A stretch of 64,000 bases of DNA, taken from NCBI RefSeq assembly GCF_032108445.1, contig NZ_CP134876.1:5704001-5768000 (forward strand), read 5' to 3'. Shown here in pieces: positions 32,711-40,918 of this stretch. The stretch is from Micromonospora halotolerans (GTDB taxonomy: Bacteria; Actinomycetota; Actinomycetes; Mycobacteriales; Micromonosporaceae). The translations under genes and the position numbers were made by a program. The stretch's first letter is position 1. Every line of letters begins with the position of its first letter. The notes under the pieces are model-generated. The model had not been told where the DNA came from, made no database searches, and saw only the letters and a program-made list of their open reading frames with translations.

Positions 32711-33229
32711 ATGGACATCGCCTACGACTGGGGCATCGACCAGCCTCCCGACCCGGCCGCCGACCGCGCCGACGACGTGGATGGGCTGACCTCGGAGCAA
32801 CTGCCGGAGGTACGGGAGCTGACCGCGCAGGGCTGGCATCTGGCGTCGGACGCGCCCATGCTGGTCTTCCTGCCGGCGGTATGGCCCCGGAAACTGAGGA
32901 CGTGGGTGCCGGACCGGGCCACCCGCTACGAGTGGTGGTACGAGCAAGAGCCGAAAACCCGCCGGGTGATCCGCGAGCAGACGGTCCACTCCAGCTGGGA
33001 GTCACGCAACGAGGTCGAGAACGACAACGACGCCCTGCTCGCCGAGACGGGCGTCACCGGCCGGCCGCGGGGCCGGCTGTGGCTGCTGAAGCCACCGCCC
33101 GGGTTCGACTCCGTCGACGACTTCCTCGCCGAGCTCGGCCGCCGCGCTGATGCCGCCGGCATCGACGGCGCGTGCAGCCCGCAGTACGTGCGGTTCACCA
33201 CCGAGCTGCTGGCCGAGCTGACCAAATAG
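32711..33229 (+). CDS. Hypothetical protein
   Basis: This 172-residue soluble protein is not recognised. It has an acidic start (MDIAYDWGID), an unusually tryptophan-rich middle (AVWPRKLRTWVPD, RYEWWYEQEP) and a C-terminal helix-rich part ending FTTELLAELTK. No catalytic motif, signal or membrane helix is visible. Codon use is less extreme than in neighbouring genes and the upstream DNA is AT-rich, consistent with horizontal gain. A hairpin follows the stop. Confidence 0.6.
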   Translation: MDIAYDWGIDQPPDPAADRADDVDGLTSEQLPEVRELTAQGWHLASDAPMLVFLPAVWPRKLRTWVPDRATRYEWWYEQEPKTRRVIREQTVHSSWESRNEVENDNDALLAETGVTGRPRGRLWLLKPPPGFDSVDDFLAELGRRADAAGIDGACSPQYVRFTTELLAELTK

Positions 33230-33233
33230 CGAC

Positions 33234-33273
33234 GGTGGCCGCCCGGCACCCGGCCGGGTACCGAACGGCCATC
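33234..33273 (+). terminator. Imperfect hairpin after the 32711 gene
   Basis: GGTGGCCG...CGGCCATC and ACCCGG/CCGGGT arms form a long interrupted stem just after the stop codon. Likely terminator. Confidence 0.45.
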
Positions 33274-33362
33274 GTGACGAGGCTGAGTCAGGCCTAGGGC
33301 ACCGGCAGTACAGGGTTCGTGTTGCAGCGGTCCCAGCGGCCGGTGTGGATGGTCGGGGCGTA

Positions 33363-33545
33363 GCCGCCGCCGGCACGCTCACGTACACCCGGGTGGCGGC
33401 GGACACGGCGCAGCCGCTGCTCGCCGCCGCGCTGGTGGTCACCGGCGTCGGATCTTCCAGCAGCTCGGCGGGGCGTTCGGCGGGGCGGTGCTGGCCGTGG
33501 TGCTGCAACGGCAGCTCGCCGGTCCGGCGTCTGCCCGGTCTGAGT
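33363..33545 (+). pseudogene. Decayed C-terminal fragment of an MFS drug transporter
   Basis: Two short frames match late helices of EmrB/QacA-type (DHA2) transporters: LTYTRVAADTAQPLLAAALVVTGVG in one frame and, directly after, IFQQLGGAFGGAVLAVVLQ in another. The join lacks the residues normally between these segments, so the fragment has an internal deletion plus a frameshift, and no N-terminal part exists. The remaining bases of the 33230-33600 gap hold only the hairpin after the upstream gene and unrecognised sequence. Confidence 0.65.
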
Positions 33546-33600
33546 GGCCGCCGTCGAGGGGACCACCGGCTCGGGGGTGGTCCTCCCCGGCGACGGCGGA

Positions 33601-34080
33601 TCAGCGGCGGCGCCAGGGCCACCACGAGCGGCGCTTCGGCGGGGCCGGGACGGCCACCGGGTCCGTGGCCACCGGCATGCGCTCGGCCGCGGCCCTCTCC
33701 CGGGCGGCCCGCCAGTCGCGGACCACGTCGTCGGCGTTGACCGGACGCACCACCACGCGCGGCCCGGTGGGCGCGCGCAACCAGGCCACCACCTCGGCGT
33801 TGAGGGCGGCCACGTACGCCCGCACCGACTCCTCGGTGGGCAGGTCGCGGACCTCGCCGGGGAGTTCCTCGATGCGCCGGCGCAGTTGCAGCGGGGTGGG
33901 CAGGAGCAGGTCGCCGGGGAGCTGTTCGCGCTCCAGGAAGCTCCGGATCCACCAGCCCTCGTCGTAGGGCATGTCGCGGCCGGGGATCGGCTTGCCGGCC
34001 CCGGGCAGGTTGTCGAACTCGCCGCGCTCCTGGGCCGAGCGGATCTGCGCCTCGACCGCGGCCTCCCAGCCTGTCGTCAC
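33601..34080 (-). CDS. DUF1992 (DnaJ-homologue conserved region) protein
   Basis: This 159-residue protein has the DUF1992 core: WEAAVEAQIRSAQERGEFDN, LPGAGKPIPG and the DMPYDEGWWIRSFLEREQLP stretch. The domain occurs in DNAJC28-like proteins but is uncharacterised; no J domain is present here. GTG 34080 is chosen because GGGAGGTGA lies 5 nt upstream; the GTG at 34101 would include that ribosome site in the coding region. The C-terminus is basic and tryptophan-rich (RRSWWPWRRR). Monocistronic. Confidence 0.82.
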   Translation of the reverse strand: MTTGWEAAVEAQIRSAQERGEFDNLPGAGKPIPGRDMPYDEGWWIRSFLEREQLPGDLLLPTPLQLRRRIEELPGEVRDLPTEESVRAYVAALNAEVVAWLRAPTGPRVVVRPVNADDVVRDWRAARERAAAERMPVATDPVAVPAPPKRRSWWPWRRR

Positions 34081-34324
34081 CGCCGTCACCTCCCGTTCCA
34101 CCGTATCCGCCGGTCACCGACCCGGTTCAGCGCCCGCCGCGACCGGGCTGTTCCCCGCCCGGGCGACCCCCGGCGGGGTACGGGTGAGACACCGGCCACA
34201 GCCACGGCGCGGAACCGGGCAGAGACTCCGAGGTGCTCCGGCACCGCCGGCTGAGCGCGGTACGGCGTACATTCCGGGGTGGGTCGGCGGGCGACCCGTA
34301 CCCCGGCAGGGAGGGACCACCGGC

Positions 34325-34753
34325 GTGCGCGACTGGCTCATCGGACTCGGCGTCGCGGTGGCCTGCCTCCTGGCCAGTTGGGCGCTGCTGGTGCTGCTGG
34401 CCCGGCGGCTGCCGCCGGGGATCCTGCGCGACCTGGCCGCCTTCATCCCGGACTGCCTGACCACCGTGCGCCGGTTGCGCCGCGACCCCCGGGTGCCGCG
34501 GCGGGCCCGGATCGCGATCGTGTTCGCCGGGCTCTGGCTGGCCAGCCCGATCGACCTGATCCCGGAGTTCCTGCCGGTCATCGGCCCGCTGGACGACATC
34601 GTGGTGGTGGCGCTCGCGCTGCGGTACGCCGGCCGGCAGGTGCCCCGGCAGGTGCTGCTCGACGCCTGGCCGGGCGAGCCCCGGCTGCTGCTGCGCCTGC
34701 TCGGCCCGGAACCCACCGGCCGCGCGGCCGGCCCCGAACCGGCCGAGCGGTGA
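34325..34753 (+). CDS. YkvA family (DUF1232) membrane protein
   Basis: This 142-residue protein has an N-terminal transmembrane helix (LIGLGVAVACLLASWALLVL) and the DUF1232 core: RDPRVPRRARIAIVFAGLWL, then ASPIDLIPEFLPVIGPLDDI, the family signature. The function of YkvA proteins is unknown. The start is GTG with GGGAGG about 9 nt upstream. It diverges from the DUF1992 gene, with about 240 nt between them in which no further feature was found, and converges on the next GNAT gene. Confidence 0.85.
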   Translation: MRDWLIGLGVAVACLLASWALLVLLARRLPPGILRDLAAFIPDCLTTVRRLRRDPRVPRRARIAIVFAGLWLASPIDLIPEFLPVIGPLDDIVVVALALRYAGRQVPRQVLLDAWPGEPRLLLRLLGPEPTGRAAGPEPAER

Positions 34754-34764
34754 GCGCGGGCGCG

Positions 34765-35313
34765 TCAGGGCCGCAGGCGGACGTGCCGGTGGCCGTCGCG
34801 CGGGAACGGCGGCCGGGCCGGCAGCACCTCCGCGAAGGCGTAGCCGCTCTTCTCGGCCACCCGGCAGGAGGCCGGGTTGTCGACCTGGTGCAGCAGTTCC
34901 AAGCGGGTCAGGCCGCCTGCGGCGAACCGGGCGAACGCCCAGCTGGTGACCGCCTCCACGGCCCGTGGCGCGACCCCGCGGCCCCGGGCCGGCGCGGCCG
35001 TCCAGTAGCCCACCTCGGCGGCCGGCCGGCCGGGGGTGACCTCCTTGAGCACCACGTTGGCGACCAGCCGCTCCCCCTCGGCGGTGGGCTCCAGCACGGC
35101 GAAGCTGAACCGGCGGCCGGATGCCCAGCCCTGCCGGCTGCGGCGCAGGAAGGCCCGGGCGTCGGCGGGTGTCGTCACCGGGTAGCTGGTCCAGCTGCGC
35201 AGCACCGGGTCCCGGTACGCGGCCAGCAGCGCCTCGGCGTCGTCATCGCCCCACGGTCGCAGCAGCAGGCCGGGGGCGGAGGGGGTGGCGGCGGCATGGA
35301 GCACGATCGGCAT
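34765..35313 (-). CDS. GNAT family N-acetyltransferase (RimJ/RimL-like)
   Basis: This 182-residue acetyltransferase of the RimJ/RimL type has LLLRPWGDDDAEALLAAYRD at the N-terminus, EVGYWTAAPARGRGVAPRAV at the acetyl-CoA loop and LELLHQVDNPASCRVAEKSG at the final region (N-x-x-S-x-x-x-x-E-K-x-G). It may acetylate a protein N-terminus or a small amine. ATG 35313 is used; GTG 35334 is an alternative. It diverges from the LysE-type exporter gene. Confidence 0.85.
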   Translation of the reverse strand: MPIVLHAAATPSAPGLLLRPWGDDDAEALLAAYRDPVLRSWTSYPVTTPADARAFLRRSRQGWASGRRFSFAVLEPTAEGERLVANVVLKEVTPGRPAAEVGYWTAAPARGRGVAPRAVEAVTSWAFARFAAGGLTRLELLHQVDNPASCRVAEKSGYAFAEVLPARPPFPRDGHRHVRLRP

Positions 35314-35414
35314 CCCGGTAGTGTCGCCCGTCACGCCGCCGTCCCGCGAGCCCGCCCGCCCGGCGTCGTAGCACCGGCGTAGGGTCCGGGCAGGACGGAC
35401 GACGGGGAGGTCGC

Positions 35415-36065
35415 GTGGTCACGGTCGGCGCGCTGGTGGGAATCGCCCTGGTGGCGTTGGGTCTGGTGCTCACGCCCGGCCCGAACATGGTCTACCTGGT
35501 GTCCCGCTCGGTCACCCAGGGGCGGCGCGCCGGCCTGGTGTCGCTGCTCGGTGTGGCCGTCGGCTTCCTGGTCTACCTGGCCGCCGCGGTGGCCGGCATC
35601 GCCACGGTCTTCGTGCTGGTCCCGCCGCTGTACACGGCCGTGAAGCTGGCCGGCGCGGCGTACCTGCTGTGGCTGGCCTGGAAGACGTTGCGCCCGGGTG
35701 GGCGGTCGGCGTTCACCCCGGCGCCGCTGCCACCGGACCGTCCGCGACGGCTGTTCACCATGGGCCTGGTCACCAACCTGCTGAACCCGAAGATCGCCAT
35801 CCTCTACGTGTCGTTGCTGCCGCAGTTCGTCGACCCGGCGCGCGGGCACGTGGCGGTGCAGAGCCTGCTGCTGGGGCTGACCCAGATCGGCATCGCGCTG
35901 ACGGTGAACGGGCTGATCGTGCTGACCGCCGGCACGGTGTCGGCGTTCCTCACCCGGCGGCCCGCCTGGGCGCGGGCCCAGCGCTACGTGATGGGCAGCG
36001 TGCTGGCCGGCCTCGCGGTGCGCATCGCCGCCGACCGCTCGCGCGCCGCCGTCGCCACCCCCTGA
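35415..36065 (+). CDS. LysE/RhtB family exporter
   Basis: This 216-residue inner-membrane exporter of amino acids or related compounds has about six hydrophobic segments. The family signature LGLVLTPGPNMVYLVSRSVT lies at residues 14-33, with KLAGAAYLLWLAWKTLR and TNLLNPKIAILYVSLLPQF following. Substrates in the family include lysine, threonine and homoserine lactone; this one is undetermined. GGGAGGTC precedes the GTG start. Monocistronic, converging on the NUDIX gene. Confidence 0.9.
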   Translation: MVTVGALVGIALVALGLVLTPGPNMVYLVSRSVTQGRRAGLVSLLGVAVGFLVYLAAAVAGIATVFVLVPPLYTAVKLAGAAYLLWLAWKTLRPGGRSAFTPAPLPPDRPRRLFTMGLVTNLLNPKIAILYVSLLPQFVDPARGHVAVQSLLLGLTQIGIALTVNGLIVLTAGTVSAFLTRRPAWARAQRYVMGSVLAGLAVRIAADRSRAAVATP

Positions 36066-36099
36066 CCGGCACGCCGCCGGAGCCGGCGGGTGGGACGCG

Positions 36100-36609
36100 T
36101 CAGAGGTTGTCCGGCTGGTGCAGGGCGGGGTGGTGCTCGCCGGGCGCGGCGTACCAGGGTCGGGGGTCCTCGCGCAGCGCCGTGGTGATCCGCAGGCGGG
36201 ACCATTCGTCCAGGTCGGGCAGCGCGGCGGGGGCGAACCAGCCGACCGCGAGGGACTCGTCGCCGTCGGCGGTGGGCACGCCGCCGACGGGCCGGCAGCG
36301 GAACCAGACGTTGAGGTATTCGCAGGCGTCCCCGTTGGGGTAGACCACCGGGTGGGTGGCCACCCCGCCGATCCGCTCGATCTCGACCTCGATGCCGGTC
36401 TCCTCGCGGACCTCGCGGACCAGCGCGTCGGCGGGCTGCTCGCCGGGGTCGACGGTGCCGGCCGGCACCGACCAGCGGCCGTTGTCGCCGCGCCGGGCCA
36501 GCAGCACCCGCCCCGCCTCGTCGGTCACCACGGCGCTGACCCCGTAGAGCATGAGCAGGTCGTGTCCGATGTGCCGGCGCATCCGCGCGATGTAGGGCGA
36601 GACAGGCAT
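36100..36609 (-). CDS. NUDIX hydrolase
   Basis: This 169-residue protein has a full Nudix box (Gx5Ex7REUxEExGU) as GTVDPGE followed by REVREETGIEV. It hydrolyses a nucleoside-diphosphate-X substrate. The N-terminal HDLLMLYGVSAVVTDEAG and the C-terminal WFAPAALPDLDEW are typical of the MutT-like actinobacterial subgroup. The substrate is unknown. It is the last gene of a minus-strand group headed by the monooxygenase, 9 nt after the SDR gene. Confidence 0.9.
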   Translation of the reverse strand: MPVSPYIARMRRHIGHDLLMLYGVSAVVTDEAGRVLLARRGDNGRWSVPAGTVDPGEQPADALVREVREETGIEVEIERIGGVATHPVVYPNGDACEYLNVWFRCRPVGGVPTADGDESLAVGWFAPAALPDLDEWSRLRITTALREDPRPWYAAPGEHHPALHQPDNL

Positions 36610-36618
36610 GGCGGCACC

Positions 36619-37443
36619 CTACCGGCGGGCCTCCCGGTGCCGCCGCACCATGCCGGCGGCCAGGGGCGCGGCGTCCAGGTCCCCGGCGGCGACCCGCCCG
36701 GCGACGGTACGCCGCACCAGCCGGTCGGCCAGCGCGGGCGCGTGCCGGGCCAGGGCCAGCTCCAGCCGGCCCCGGGCGGTGGTGGCCACGTCCCGGGGCG
36801 CCCGGCGGGCGGTGGCGGCGCGCACGATCGCGGCCACGACCCCCTCGACGGGTTCCAGCCGGGACACCCCGCTCAGCGACAGCCCCGCCTCGGTGGTGCT
36901 GTCGTGGATCGGCGAGGCGACCATGCTCGGGTAGACGACGCTGACGCCGACGTGGGTGCCGACCTCGTGGCGCAGCGCGTCGGCGTACGCGACGAGGGCC
37001 CGCTTGCTCACCCCGTACGCGGCCGCGAGGGGCAGCGGCAGCACGGCCATCCGGCTGGCCACGAAGACCACCCGGCCGCGCGCCGCCTCCAGGGCGGGCA
37101 GCGCCGCCGCCGTGGTGCGCCAGGCGGCGAGCAGGTTGACCTCCAGCTGTCGGCGGACCACCTCGTCGGGCGGCAGCTCGGCCGGGGCGGGTCCGCCGAC
37201 GCCGGCGTTGTTGACCAGCAGGTCCAGGCCGCCGAGCCGGTCCACGGCGGCGGCCACCGCGGCAGGCACGGCGGCCGGGTCGGTCAGGTCGCAGCCGAGC
37301 ACCGGTGTGCCGCCGTCCTCGTCGGGGTGCAGGTCCAGCCCGACGACGCGGGCGCCGGCCGCGGTCAGCGCGGCACACAGGTGCCGCCCGAAGGTGCCCC
37401 GGGCGCCGGTGACCAGCACCCGCCGTCCGGCCAGCCCGCTCAC
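36619..37443 (-). CDS. Short-chain dehydrogenase/reductase
   Basis: This 274-residue SDR has a cofactor motif TGARGTFG, NNAGVG and the catalytic YGVSK preceded by the SR of VASRMAVL in place of the usual SS. The C-terminal segment of about 70 residues (VVAAIVRAATARRAPRDVAT onward) is typical of SDRs acting on bulky lipophilic substrates. Its GTG start overlaps the monooxygenase stop (GTGA), so the two enzymes are translationally coupled and probably act on the same compound, alcohol oxidation coupled with oxygenation. Confidence 0.87.
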   Translation of the reverse strand: MSGLAGRRVLVTGARGTFGRHLCAALTAAGARVVGLDLHPDEDGGTPVLGCDLTDPAAVPAAVAAAVDRLGGLDLLVNNAGVGGPAPAELPPDEVVRRQLEVNLLAAWRTTAAALPALEAARGRVVFVASRMAVLPLPLAAAYGVSKRALVAYADALRHEVGTHVGVSVVYPSMVASPIHDSTTEAGLSLSGVSRLEPVEGVVAAIVRAATARRAPRDVATTARGRLELALARHAPALADRLVRRTVAGRVAAGDLDAAPLAAGMVRRHREARR

Positions 37444-38753
37444 CGCCGCACCCCGGCCCGGCGGCGCCCGGCGGCGAGCTCCCGCTCGAGCTCGCCCAGG
37501 TACGCGTCGAAGTCGACCCGCATGTGCGGCCGGCGCTGTCCCCACCGGGTGGTGGCGGCGCGCAGTTCCGCCCGGGAGGCCGCGGCCTGCCGGGCCGGGT
37601 CCGGCGGGGTCCAGGTGCCGGCGAGCCAGCCGGCGACCAGCCGGGCCTGGGCCTCGACCAGCGGGAACGCCGCCCCGGTGGACTGCATGAGGCCGACGAA
37701 GGCCAGCCCGGGGGCGTCCAGGTGGAACACGTGCCGGTACAGCGGCAGCCGGTCGGCGCCGTCGCCGAGCAGCTCGGGGTCGAGGAAGGGGACCTCCACC
37801 CGGTAGCCGGTGCACCAGACCACGAGGTCCACCTCGTCGGCGCGGCTGTCGGTGAACTCGACCCGGTCGCCGGCGAACCGGGCGATGCCGGGACGGGCCT
37901 GGATGTCGCCGTGGGTGAGCCGGGACAGCAGACCGTCGGAGAGGGTGGGGTGATCCTGGAGGAAGCCGTGGGTGGGGGCGGGCAGCCCGTACCGGGCGGC
38001 TGGGCCGACGGTGGCCGTGAGCATGGTCTGGCTGATCCGCTGTCGCAGCCGCCAGGGCAGCCGGCGGGCGAGCGCCCCGTTGAGGGTGTCGGAGGGCCGG
38101 CCGAGCAGGTACTTGGGCACCACCCAGACCCCGCGGCGCAGCGACAACAGGGTGCGCGCGGCGGCGTACGAGGCGTCGACGGCGATGTCCATGGCGGAGT
38201 TGCCGCCGCCGACGACCAGCACCCGCCGGCCGGTCAGCTGCTCCGGGCCCCGGTAGTCGTGGCTGTGCAGCTGCTCCGCGGTGCATCCGCCCGGGTACGG
38301 GTCGGGCCACTTCGGCACCCGGTTGTGCCCGTTGGCCACCACCATCGCCTCGACGTCGAGGCGGACCGGCCCGTCGGGTCCGGTGGCGTGCACGGTCCAG
38401 CCGCCGCCGGTCGCCCGGGTGACCCGCTCGACGGTGTGCCGCTGCCGTACGGCGTCGCGAAGGCCGAACCGGTCGGCGTAGTCGGCGAGGTAGCCGGCGA
38501 CGCGGTGGTGGTCGGGGTAGTCGGGCCAGTGCGCCGGCATCGGGTGGTCGGCGAACTGGGTGCGCCCCTTGCTGGTGTTCAGGTGCAGCGTCCGGTACGC
38601 GGGCGAGCCCGGTGACCCGTACACCCAGAGGCCGCCGACGGTGTCGGTGGCCTCGAACGCGACCGCCGGCACGCCGGCGTCGGCGAGCGCCTTGAGGGTG
38701 GCCAGTCCGGCCGCGCCGGCGCCGATGACCGCGACCCGGGGTGGTGCCGCCAT
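37440..38753 (-). CDS. Flavin-containing monooxygenase
   Basis: This 437-residue FAD/NADPH monooxygenase has the FAD motif AVIGAGAAGLATLKAL (residues 8-23), GGLWVYGSPG, an FMO-type signature around GGCTAEQLHSHDYRGPEQL and the NADPH motif VLVVGGGNSAMDIA. The late VVWCTGYR corresponds to the ATGY motif of FMO/Baeyer-Villiger enzymes. It could oxygenate a ketone, amine or sulphur compound. The gene lies immediately downstream of an operator shared with the MFS promoter and is coupled to an SDR. Confidence 0.88.
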   Translation of the reverse strand: MAAPPRVAVIGAGAAGLATLKALADAGVPAVAFEATDTVGGLWVYGSPGSPAYRTLHLNTSKGRTQFADHPMPAHWPDYPDHHRVAGYLADYADRFGLRDAVRQRHTVERVTRATGGGWTVHATGPDGPVRLDVEAMVVANGHNRVPKWPDPYPGGCTAEQLHSHDYRGPEQLTGRRVLVVGGGNSAMDIAVDASYAAARTLLSLRRGVWVVPKYLLGRPSDTLNGALARRLPWRLRQRISQTMLTATVGPAARYGLPAPTHGFLQDHPTLSDGLLSRLTHGDIQARPGIARFAGDRVEFTDSRADEVDLVVWCTGYRVEVPFLDPELLGDGADRLPLYRHVFHLDAPGLAFVGLMQSTGAAFPLVEAQARLVAGWLAGTWTPPDPARQAAASRAELRAATTRWGQRRPHMRVDFDAYLGELERELAAGRRRAGVRR

Positions 38754-38762
38754 GCCCGCCTC

Positions 38763-38787
38763 CTTAATCCAACGACCGCTGGATAAT
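38763..38787 (-). promoter_or_regulatory. TetR operator copy 1 (monooxygenase promoter)
   Basis: AATCCA-N8-TGGAT, a dyad lying 10-35 bp upstream of the monooxygenase start. It matches the copy at 39478-39497 at most positions (AATCCAxCxxCCGxTGGAT). Confidence 0.7.
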
Positions 38788-38807
38788 CCTCGGCGGGCGG
38801 CGACACG

Positions 38808-39458
38808 TCAAGGGCTGGCCGGCGGGTACAGCCCGTCGAGGAAGCGGTGCACGAAGCCGCGGAACTCGCGCCGCTCCCGGGCGCCGGAGCCGCTGCCGGC
38901 GGCGAGGGCCACCACGTGACCGTGCACCGCCCAGACCAGGCTGCGCACGGTCACGTGCGGGGTCGGCTCGACCAGGGCGCCGCCCTCGGCGGCCGTGGCG
39001 AGCAGCTCCTCGACCAGCGCGTAGAGCGGGGCGGCGTAGCGCTGGTCCAGGTCGGCGTGCCGGTGTGGCTCCAGCCAGCGCCGCAGCCACAGGGCGGTCG
39101 TCTCCGGCCGGTCCTCCAGGAAGTCGACGAACACGTCGACCAGGTCGTGCAGCGTCCGCAGCGCGTCGGCGCGCCCGGCCGCCAGGGCCTGTCGGGCGCG
39201 CTCCCCGGCCACCTCGAGGACCTCCCGCTCGGCGGCGAAGACCCGGGCGAAGCAGGCGTCGTAGAGCTCCGCCTTCGTGCCGGTGTGGTGGGCGACGGTG
39301 GCCACGTCGACGCCCGCCGCGGCGGCCACGTCGCGCAGGCCGACCGCGTCGAAGCCATGCTCGGCGAAGAGCGCGGTGGCGGCGGCGAGCACCAGCTCCC
39401 GGGTGGGCCGCTCGTCGCCGCGGCGGGGCCGGCCCGGTCGCCGGCGGGGCATGGTCAT
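38808..39458 (-). CDS. TetR family transcriptional regulator
   Basis: This 216-residue TetR protein has a standard N-terminal domain (RELVLAAATALFAEHGFDAV, RDVAAAAGVDVATVAHHTG) and a helical ligand domain. The N-terminus is strongly basic (PRRRPGRPRRGDERP). Its gene lies between two copies of the same dyad, one in front of the monooxygenase operon and one between itself and the divergent MFS gene, so it very likely represses both and itself. ATG 39458 or 39452 may start it. Confidence 0.88.
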   Translation of the reverse strand: MTMPRRRPGRPRRGDERPTRELVLAAATALFAEHGFDAVGLRDVAAAAGVDVATVAHHTGTKAELYDACFARVFAAEREVLEVAGERARQALAAGRADALRTLHDLVDVFVDFLEDRPETTALWLRRWLEPHRHADLDQRYAAPLYALVEELLATAAEGGALVEPTPHVTVRSLVWAVHGHVVALAAGSGSGARERREFRGFVHRFLDGLYPPASP

Positions 39459-39477
39459 CCCGCCATTGTTCCCCCTA

Positions 39478-39497
39478 CAATCCAGCATCCGTTGGAT
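39478..39497. promoter_or_regulatory. TetR operator copy 2 (TetR/MFS divergent promoter)
   Basis: AATCCA-N8-TGGATT lies 20 bp from the TetR start and 34 bp from the MFS start. It has the same core as copy 1 before the monooxygenase. Confidence 0.75.
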
Positions 39498-39530
39498 TGG
39501 GGGTCGGCGTGCCCCGAGGAGGAGGCGGCG

Positions 39531-40877
39531 ATGACGCTCGACCAGCGACGGCCGGCCGCCGCCCTGCCGCGCGGCCCGCTGGCCGGCTTCGCCGCCGGCT
39601 CGCTCGGCATGGGCGTGTGGGTCACCGTGCCCGGGCTGCTGCTGCTGTACTTCCTCACCGACGTCCTCGCCGTCGCCCCGTGGCTGGCGGGGCTGACCCT
39701 GCTGGTGCCGAAGATCGCCGACGTGCTGCTGCACCCCTGGATCGGGCACCGCTGCGACGTGGAGCAGGCCCGGCGCGGCCACCGGCGGCGGCTGCTGCTG
39801 GCCGGTTGCGCGCTGCCGCTGGCCTTCGCCGCGCTGTTCGCGGTGCCCGGCGAGCTGGCCGGCGCGCGCGCCGCGGCCTGGGTGGCGCTGTTCTTCGTCG
39901 CCGGGAACCTGCTCTTCGCCGCGTACCAGGTGCCCTACCTGGCCACCCCGGCGGACCTGCGGATCGGCTACCACGAGCGCACCCGGCTGATGGCCTTCCG
40001 GATGGTGGTCCTCACCCTCGGCATCCTGATCTCCGGGCTGCTCGCGCCGCTGCTGGCCGGCGGTGACACCGCCACCCGCGCCGGCTACCTGCGGATGGCG
40101 GCGCTGCTCGCGGTGGGGATGCTCGCGGCCATGGTGGTCGGCGTCGCCGGGATCGGCCGGCTGCGCCGCACCGCCGCGGCGCCGGCACCGCCGCACCGGG
40201 CGGGCGGGTGGGCGACCCTGGCGGCCAGCCTGCGCGACCGGCAGTTCCGCTGGCTGGTCGGCGCGTACCTGGCCATGTCGACCACCACCCACCTGGTGCT
40301 CGCCGGGGTGCCCTACTACGCCGAGTACGAGCTGGGCCGCCCGAAACTGACCACCGTGCTGGTCGCCGCGTTCGTCGCGCCGGCGCTGCTGGTCACCCCG
40401 GCCTGGCTGGCGGTGGCCCGGCGGGTCGGCAAGCAGTCGGCGCTGCTCCCCGGCCAGGTGGCCTTCGCCGTCGGCGCGCTGGTGCTGGCCGTCGGCCGGC
40501 CGGCCGGGCTGCCGGTGCTGGTCGGCGCGGTGGCGGTGCTCGGGGTGGCGTTCGCCGGGATGCAGTTGCTGCCCTTCTCGATGCTGCCCGACGTGATCCG
40601 GGCCGCCGACACCGACCGGGCCGGCACCTACACCGGGGTGTGGACCGCCACCGAGGCCACCGGCGCGGCGCTGGGCCCCTACGCCTACGCGCTCTGCCTG
40701 GCCGCCGGGGGCTTCGTGGCCTCCGCCGCCGGGCAGGCGGTCACCCAGTCGGCGGGCGCGCTCACCGCGATCCGGTACGGCTTCGGCCTGCTGCCGGCCG
40801 CCCTCATGGTGATCGCGGTGCTGCTGCAACGCCGCTACACCCTCGACCAGGCGGCCCGCGCCGACGCCGACGGGTAG
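39531..40877 (+). CDS. MFS transporter, GPH/MelB-like (MFS_2)
   Basis: This 448-residue polytopic transporter of the glycoside-pentoside-hexuronide cation symporter type is shown by PKIADVLLHPWIGHRCD after helix 2 (the MelB-like D-x-x-x-D/P-x-x-G loop), AAYQVPYLATPADL in helix 4 and MLPDVIRAADTDRAGTYTGV later in the protein. In actinomycetes such genes often accompany oxidative catabolism of sterol- or terpene-like compounds. A GAGGAGGAGG ribosome site precedes the ATG. Shared operators link it to the monooxygenase/SDR pair. Confidence 0.87.
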   Translation: MTLDQRRPAAALPRGPLAGFAAGSLGMGVWVTVPGLLLLYFLTDVLAVAPWLAGLTLLVPKIADVLLHPWIGHRCDVEQARRGHRRRLLLAGCALPLAFAALFAVPGELAGARAAAWVALFFVAGNLLFAAYQVPYLATPADLRIGYHERTRLMAFRMVVLTLGILISGLLAPLLAGGDTATRAGYLRMAALLAVGMLAAMVVGVAGIGRLRRTAAAPAPPHRAGGWATLAASLRDRQFRWLVGAYLAMSTTTHLVLAGVPYYAEYELGRPKLTTVLVAAFVAPALLVTPAWLAVARRVGKQSALLPGQVAFAVGALVLAVGRPAGLPVLVGAVAVLGVAFAGMQLLPFSMLPDVIRAADTDRAGTYTGVWTATEATGAALGPYAYALCLAAGGFVASAAGQAVTQSAGALTAIRYGFGLLPAALMVIAVLLQRRYTLDQAARADADG

Positions 40878-40918
40878 GCGCCGCCGTCGTGATCTCCGGC
40901 AACTAGACTTCGCCGCCG

